Shown one piece after another: positions 59,820 to 64,000 of a stretch of 64,000 bases of DNA. The translations under genes and the position numbers were made by a program. The notes under the pieces were generated by a model that saw nothing but the letters and a program-made list of their open reading frames with translations, did not search any database and had not been told where the DNA came from. Each line of letters starts with the position of its first letter. Within the stretch, counting starts at the first letter, position 1. Source of the DNA: Mesobacillus foraminis (GTDB taxonomy: Bacteria > Bacillota > Bacilli > Bacillales > Cytobacillaceae); the NCBI RefSeq assembly GCF_004340465.1, contig NZ_SLVV01000003.1:296982-360981 (forward strand), read 5' to 3'.

Positions 59820-62699
59820 ATGGCGATGGATAAACTGATTGTAAAAGGCGCCAGAGCCCATAATTTAAAAAATATCGATGTCACCATTCCGCGTGATAAG
59901 CTAGTTGTTTTAACAGGGCTTTCCGGTTCAGGAAAGTCTTCGCTTGCTTTTGACACGATTTACGCGGAAGGACAGCGGCGCTATGTGGAATCACTGTCTG
60001 CCTATGCCCGCCAGTTCCTGGGCCAGATGGACAAACCTGATGTCGATGCAATCGAGGGGCTGTCCCCGGCGATTTCAATCGACCAGAAAACAACAAGCCG
60101 GAATCCCCGCTCCACTGTGGGGACCGTGACTGAGATCTATGATTATTTACGCCTGTTGTTCGCAAGGGTCGGCCGTCCTGTCTGTCCAATCCATCATATT
60201 GAAATTTCTTCGCAGACGATAGAACAAATGGTGGACCGGATTCTCGAATTTCCCGAGCGGACAAAAATGCAGATCCTGGCGCCTATTGTTTCCGGAAGAA
60301 AAGGGACGCATGCCAAAACGCTCGAGGACATTAAAAAGCAAGGGTTTGTCCGTGTCCGGATTAACGGTGAAATGAATGATTTAGGTGAAGAAATTTCCCT
60401 GGAGAAAAATAAGAAACATTCCATCGAAGTCGTCATTGACCGGATTGTGGTCAAGGATGGAATCTCTGCAAGGGTCGCCGATTCACTTGAATCAGCCTTG
60501 AGGCTGGGGGAAGGTAAGGTCATCATTGATGTGATCGGCGAGGAAGAGCTGATGTTCAGTGAGAACCATGCCTGTCCTGTCTGCGGATTCTCGATTGGAG
60601 AATTGGAGCCGCGGATGTTCTCTTTCAACAGTCCTTTCGGCGCCTGTCCGGATTGTGATGGACTCGGGGTCAAGCTAAATATCGATCCGGACCTTGTTGT
60701 CCCTAACAAGGAGCTGACATTGAAACAGCATGCCATTGCACCATGGGAGCCGACCAGCTCCCAGTATTACCCGCAGCTGCTCGATGCGGTCTGCAGCCAT
60801 TATGGAATCGACCAGGATGTTCCGGTAAAAAACCTGCCGAAGGACCAAATGGACAAAATTCTCTACGGTTCAGGCAATGACCGAATTTATTTCAGGTATG
60901 AAAATGATTTTGGCCAAATCAGGGAGAACTATATCCTGTTCGAGGGTGTCCTGAAAAATGTCGAACGCCGCTTCAAAGAGACTAGCTCGGATTATATCCG
61001 CGAGCAGATGGAGAAATATATGGCCGAGAATCCCTGCCCAACCTGCAAAGGCTACAGGCTGAAACGGGAAACTCTCGCGGTCCTTGTCTCCGGACGCCAT
61101 ATCGGCCAAGTGACGGAGCTGTCAGTAGAGGAGGCACACCAATTCTTTGACAGCCTTCAGCTTACTGAAAAAGAAATGCAGATTGCCAATTTGATCTTCA
61201 GGGAAATAAAAGAGCGCCTTGGATTCTTGATCAATGTCGGCCTTGATTACCTTACGCTGAGCCGTTCGGCAGGCACTTTGTCGGGCGGGGAAGCCCAGCG
61301 GATCAGGCTGGCTACGCAAATTGGCTCAAGGCTGACAGGAGTTCTCTATATTCTGGATGAGCCTTCCATCGGTCTCCACCAGCGCGATAATGACAGGCTG
61401 ATTGAAACGCTAAAGAATATGCGCGATATCGGAAATACCCTGATAGTTGTCGAGCATGATGAAGATACGATGGTGGCTGCCGATTACTTGATCGATGTCG
61501 GCCCGGGTGCTGGAGTCCACGGCGGGGAAATTATTTCACAGGGAACTCCTGAAGAAGTCATGAATGATCCTGCGTCGCTCACAGGCCAGTATCTCTCCGG
61601 TAAAAAGTTCATACCGCTCCCATTGGAACGCCGCAAAGCCGATGGACGCTTTATCGAAATTAAAGGGGCAAAGGAAAACAACCTTAAAAATGTGAACGTC
61701 AAGTTCCCATTAGGTTCGTTCATCGCCGTGACAGGAGTTTCAGGGTCGGGCAAAAGTACGCTCATAAACGAGATCCTGCATAAATCCCTGGCCATGAAGC
61801 TTCATAGAGCCAAAAGCAGGCCGGGCGAGTTCCGGGAGATAAAAGGGGTCGAACATCTCGACAAGGTCATCGATATCGACCAGTCGCCAATCGGCCGGAC
61901 GCCGAGGTCCAACCCGGCAACTTATACAGGTGTGTTCGACGATATCCGGGATGTGTTTGCGTCTACCAATGAAGCAAAAGTCAGAGGCTATAAAAAAGGG
62001 CGCTTCAGCTTTAATATAAAAGGCGGCCGCTGTGAAGCGTGCCGCGGGGACGGAATCATCAAGATTGAAATGCATTTCCTTCCGGATGTGTATGTCCCTT
62101 GCGAGGTGTGCCACGGGAAACGCTACAACCGAGAAACACTGGAAGTTAAATACAAAGGGAAGAATATCTCGGACATCCTTGATATGACCGTTGAGAATGC
62201 GAACGAATTTTTCAGCAATATCCCGAAAATCCAGCGTAAGCTTCAAACGATTGCCGATGTCGGATTAGGCTATATCACGCTTGGACAGCCGGCGACCACG
62301 CTTTCAGGAGGAGAAGCCCAGCGTGTCAAGCTTGCTTCCGAGCTGCACCGCCGCTCGACAGGACGTTCCCTGTATATTCTGGATGAGCCGACAACCGGGC
62401 TTCATGTCGATGATATTTCCCGGCTGCTTGTGGTCCTTCAACGTCTTGTCGAGAATGGTGATACAGTGCTTGTAATCGAGCATAACCTTGACGTCATCAA
62501 GGCTGCCGACTATATTACCGACCTTGGCCCGGAAGGAGGAGACCGCGGCGGTACTATTGTGGCTTCCGGAACACCGGAACAAATTGCCGAGGTAACGGAG
62601 TCCTATACGGGGAAATACCTTAAACCGGTTCTTGAGCGGGACCGAATGAGGATGAAGCAGCAAGTCGAGGAACGAGAGAAAAGCACCAGCAATGCCTAA
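59820..62699 (+). CDS. uvrA: Excinuclease ABC subunit A
   Basis: 959-aa damage sensor of nucleotide excision repair (B. subtilis 957). It is a tandem ABC ATPase: Walker [15 protein letters not shown] and [13 protein letters not shown]; signatures [17 protein letters not shown] and [16 protein letters not shown]. Zinc sites are CPVCG with CPDCDG, CPTCKG, and CEACRGDG with CEVCHG. All ATPase elements look intact. Together with the alkyltransferase-like protein at 16258, this gives a route for repairing alkylated guanine. Confidence 0.98.
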   Translation: MAMDKLIVKGARAHNLKNIDVTIPRDKLVVLTGLSGSGKSSLAFDTIYAEGQRRYVESLSAYARQFLGQMDKPDVDAIEGLSPAISIDQKTTSRNPRSTVGTVTEIYDYLRLLFARVGRPVCPIHHIEISSQTIEQMVDRILEFPERTKMQILAPIVSGRKGTHAKTLEDIKKQGFVRVRINGEMNDLGEEISLEKNKKHSIEVVIDRIVVKDGISARVADSLESALRLGEGKVIIDVIGEEELMFSENHACPVCGFSIGELEPRMFSFNSPFGACPDCDGLGVKLNIDPDLVVPNKELTLKQHAIAPWEPTSSQYYPQLLDAVCSHYGIDQDVPVKNLPKDQMDKILYGSGNDRIYFRYENDFGQIRENYILFEGVLKNVERRFKETSSDYIREQMEKYMAENPCPTCKGYRLKRETLAVLVSGRHIGQVTELSVEEAHQFFDSLQLTEKEMQIANLIFREIKERLGFLINVGLDYLTLSRSAGTLSGGEAQRIRLATQIGSRLTGVLYILDEPSIGLHQRDNDRLIETLKNMRDIGNTLIVVEHDEDTMVAADYLIDVGPGAGVHGGEIISQGTPEEVMNDPASLTGQYLSGKKFIPLPLERRKADGRFIEIKGAKENNLKNVNVKFPLGSFIAVTGVSGSGKSTLINEILHKSLAMKLHRAKSRPGEFREIKGVEHLDKVIDIDQSPIGRTPRSNPATYTGVFDDIRDVFASTNEAKVRGYKKGRFSFNIKGGRCEACRGDGIIKIEMHFLPDVYVPCEVCHGKRYNRETLEVKYKGKNISDILDMTVENANEFFSNIPKIQRKLQTIADVGLGYITLGQPATTLSGGEAQRVKLASELHRRSTGRSLYILDEPTTGLHVDDISRLLVVLQRLVENGDTVLVIEHNLDVIKAADYITDLGPEGGDRGGTIVASGTPEQIAEVTESYTGKYLKPVLERDRMRMKQQVEEREKSTSNA

Positions 62700-62795
62700 T
62701 CTGCAAAAGATCAATTCTGAATGGGTGTTATGGAAACAAGTAAATTGCGGCCGCTTCACCAGTGCTTCTGTGAAGAGGGAAGCACTGCAGAAAAC

Positions 62796-62848
62796 TAAAA
62801 AAGGGCTGAACCGAAAAGTATACCACTTTTCGATTCAGCCCTTTTTAC
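62796..62848. terminator. Bidirectional terminator uvrA / deacetylase
   Basis: AAAAAGGGCTGAA-CCGAAAAG / CTTTTCG-ATTCAGCCCTTTTT (about 20-bp stem), with A-run on the left and T-run on the right. Confidence 0.9.
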
Positions 62849-62865
62849 ATTTTCGGGAAGAACAT

Positions 62866-63698
62866 TTATTTTAAATGAATTGGCGTCATGGAGGGATCGA
62901 GTGATTTCATTTCGTACCGGTTCCTGCTTAAGTACTCCAGCAGTTTTGGCAGCTCTGCGGCTGTTTCCTCCCGTTCATGCAAGAGAATGACGGGCGGCTG
63001 GGAGCTTGAGGACTGGGCTGCCAGTTGAGCAAGGACATTGTCAATGAAGCGCTGGTCCCGGTAATGCCAGTCCATGCTGTCGATGTTCCAGTCCCACAGG
63101 ATATAGCCATGATCTTTGACGGCCTTTTTGTAGTCAGCCTTCATATAAGGAACACTTCCATAGGGCGTGCGTATCAGGAGGGTATCCACGCCAGTTACCG
63201 CTTTAATCGTTTTCCGGGCCTGATCCATTTCGTTAATCACTGTTTTCGGAGATTGGTAGATTTTTTTCTTATCATGTGTTACACCATGCATTCCCAGCGC
63301 ATGCCCTTCCTTTGCCATTTTTCTTACGGCATTGGGATGTTTTTTATATTGCCATCAAGCATGAAGAAGGTGGCTTTTGCATCGTACCGGGCTAAAACAG
63401 CCAGGATTTCTTCTGATGCCTGATGGGGGCCGTCATCGAACGTTAAGTAGACTGTTTTTTCAGGCAGGGAAGGAGCTTTCCGGAACCGCTCTAAATGGCT
63501 AGTGGTTTTTAACTGAATGTCAGAAAATACTCCCGGCATAATGGAATGGTAGGATTGGGAGGATGGAGACTCTTGGTGCGAAGTGTTTTTCATCTGGGCT
63601 GCGTCAATCGAAACAACGGAGGTGGAGATGAACAAGACAAGAAGAAAAGGCAAGTAGCCCATGATTTTACATTTTAATTTTTCCCCTTTTTTCTTCAC
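62866..63698 (-). pseudogene. Polysaccharide deacetylase (NodB), one-base frameshift
   Basis: Secreted or membrane-anchored CE4 deacetylase split by a single missing A in a run of six (63341-63346 on the plus strand). Upstream frame: GTG 63698 after GGAGGCAGG, anchor (MGYLPFLLVLFISTSVVSI), NodB motif 1 TFDDGPHQAS, up to FFMLDGNI. With one added A it continues KKHPNAVRKMAKEGHALG with motif 2 (MHGVTHD), motif 3 (RTPYGS), motif 4 (DWNIDSMDWHY) and motif 5 (ILLHE). All catalytic motifs survive, so a sequencing or assembly slip is as likely as real decay. The substrate is probably peptidoglycan or another N-acetylated glycan. Confidence 0.88.
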
Positions 63699-64000
63699 AA
63701 TCCTGCCTCCTATGGTTATTATCATTTCTCTCAAGCCCTCAAACGAAGGCGGAAAACCGTTTAATGTCTGGGTCCAGTTAGCTCCGTGCATCACCGTGCC
63801 CGGGCTTCCGTTCCGATCAGCATAACGATACATGCTGTTTCATCTTAATGACAGTCCTGTTACAGATATGTAACGAATCACTTAGCCGAGATTCATTTTA
63901 ATTCATATATTTGAATTTAGCTAGATTATTTTTTACAAAATTTGTCGATTATCTTTCTCCTGTTTTAATCAATTTCAGAGTGTGAAAGAGTAATAGAAAA
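63699..64000. other. Right-edge region, no gene
   Basis: AT-rich, apart from the short ribosome-site region of the deacetylase. An inverted motif TGTTACAGATATGTAACG occurs near 63864. No ORF is credible; the window ends here. Confidence 0.4.

Overview
The window is chromosomal DNA of a low-to-medium GC, endospore-forming, motile Firmicute of the family Bacillaceae (a Bacillus sensu lato relative, not B. subtilis itself). The evidence is gene order: degS-degU-degV-comFA-comFC-yvyF-flgM-flgN-flgK-flgL-yviE-fliW-csrA-hag, then flaG-fliD-fliS-fliT-hpf-secA-prfB, then yitT-type-cccB-ftsE-ftsX-hydrolase-ctpB-minJ and finally csbA-uvrB-uvrA. This is the B. subtilis degS-uvrA neighbourhood, with accessory blocks inserted. 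No insertion sequence, prophage, CRISPR array, rRNA or tRNA was seen. Names rest on protein motifs and recalled family features; no database search was run.

Layout. 0.4-3.7 kb: DegS/DegU two-component system, a short Sda-like kinase inhibitor and DegV. 4-6.7 kb: late competence genes comFA and comFC (no comFB), with an 11-codon upstream ORF coupled to comFA. 6.3-12.7 kb: late flagellar genes under SigD-type promoters, ending with the FliW-CsrA-flagellin regulatory trio. 12.8-16.6 kb: two minus-strand genes interrupt the flagellar block, a secreted rhamnogalacturonan lyase with a cre site and an alkyltransferase-like DNA repair protein. 16.7-20 kb: FlaG, FliD, FliS, FliT. 20-26 kb: hpf, a DUF1028 protein, a lipoprotein, secA, and prfB with its programmed +1 frameshift. 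26.1-26.5 kb: a non-coding array of 52-bp units, each holding an inverted repeat. 26.8-35 kb: YitT-type protein, cytochrome c, FtsEX with an M23-type coiled-coil hydrolase, CtpB, MinJ and two tiny genes.

35.4-42.5 kb: thioredoxin-like protein; a quinone/electrophile-stress set (ring-cleaving dioxygenase, MhqD-like hydrolase, FMN oxidoreductase) with MhqR-like operators; a lysine permease behind a lysine riboswitch; a DedA-like membrane protein; and a small alarmone synthetase. 42.6-51.6 kb: an assimilatory nitrate/nitrite cluster (nasA divergent from nasB-nasC-nasD-nasE) with three near-identical TnrA-type boxes, each about 36-38 bp before a -10. 51.7-55.3 kb: a DctS/DctR-type two-component system (kinase frameshifted) convergent with a DctA-type dicarboxylate carrier. 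55.5-63.7 kb: HemD-like protein, a short YitT protein, csbA, uvrB and uvrA behind a LexA box, and a frameshifted polysaccharide deacetylase.

The most unusual items are the 52-bp array, a dispersed palindromic family (GGGTCAG(A/G)C plus a TTTAAA-centred palindrome) that serves as terminators and also separates the mhqD promoter from its gene, the comFA leader ORF, several genes of 45-50 codons, and two one-base frameshifts in poly-A tracts that may be assembly errors.
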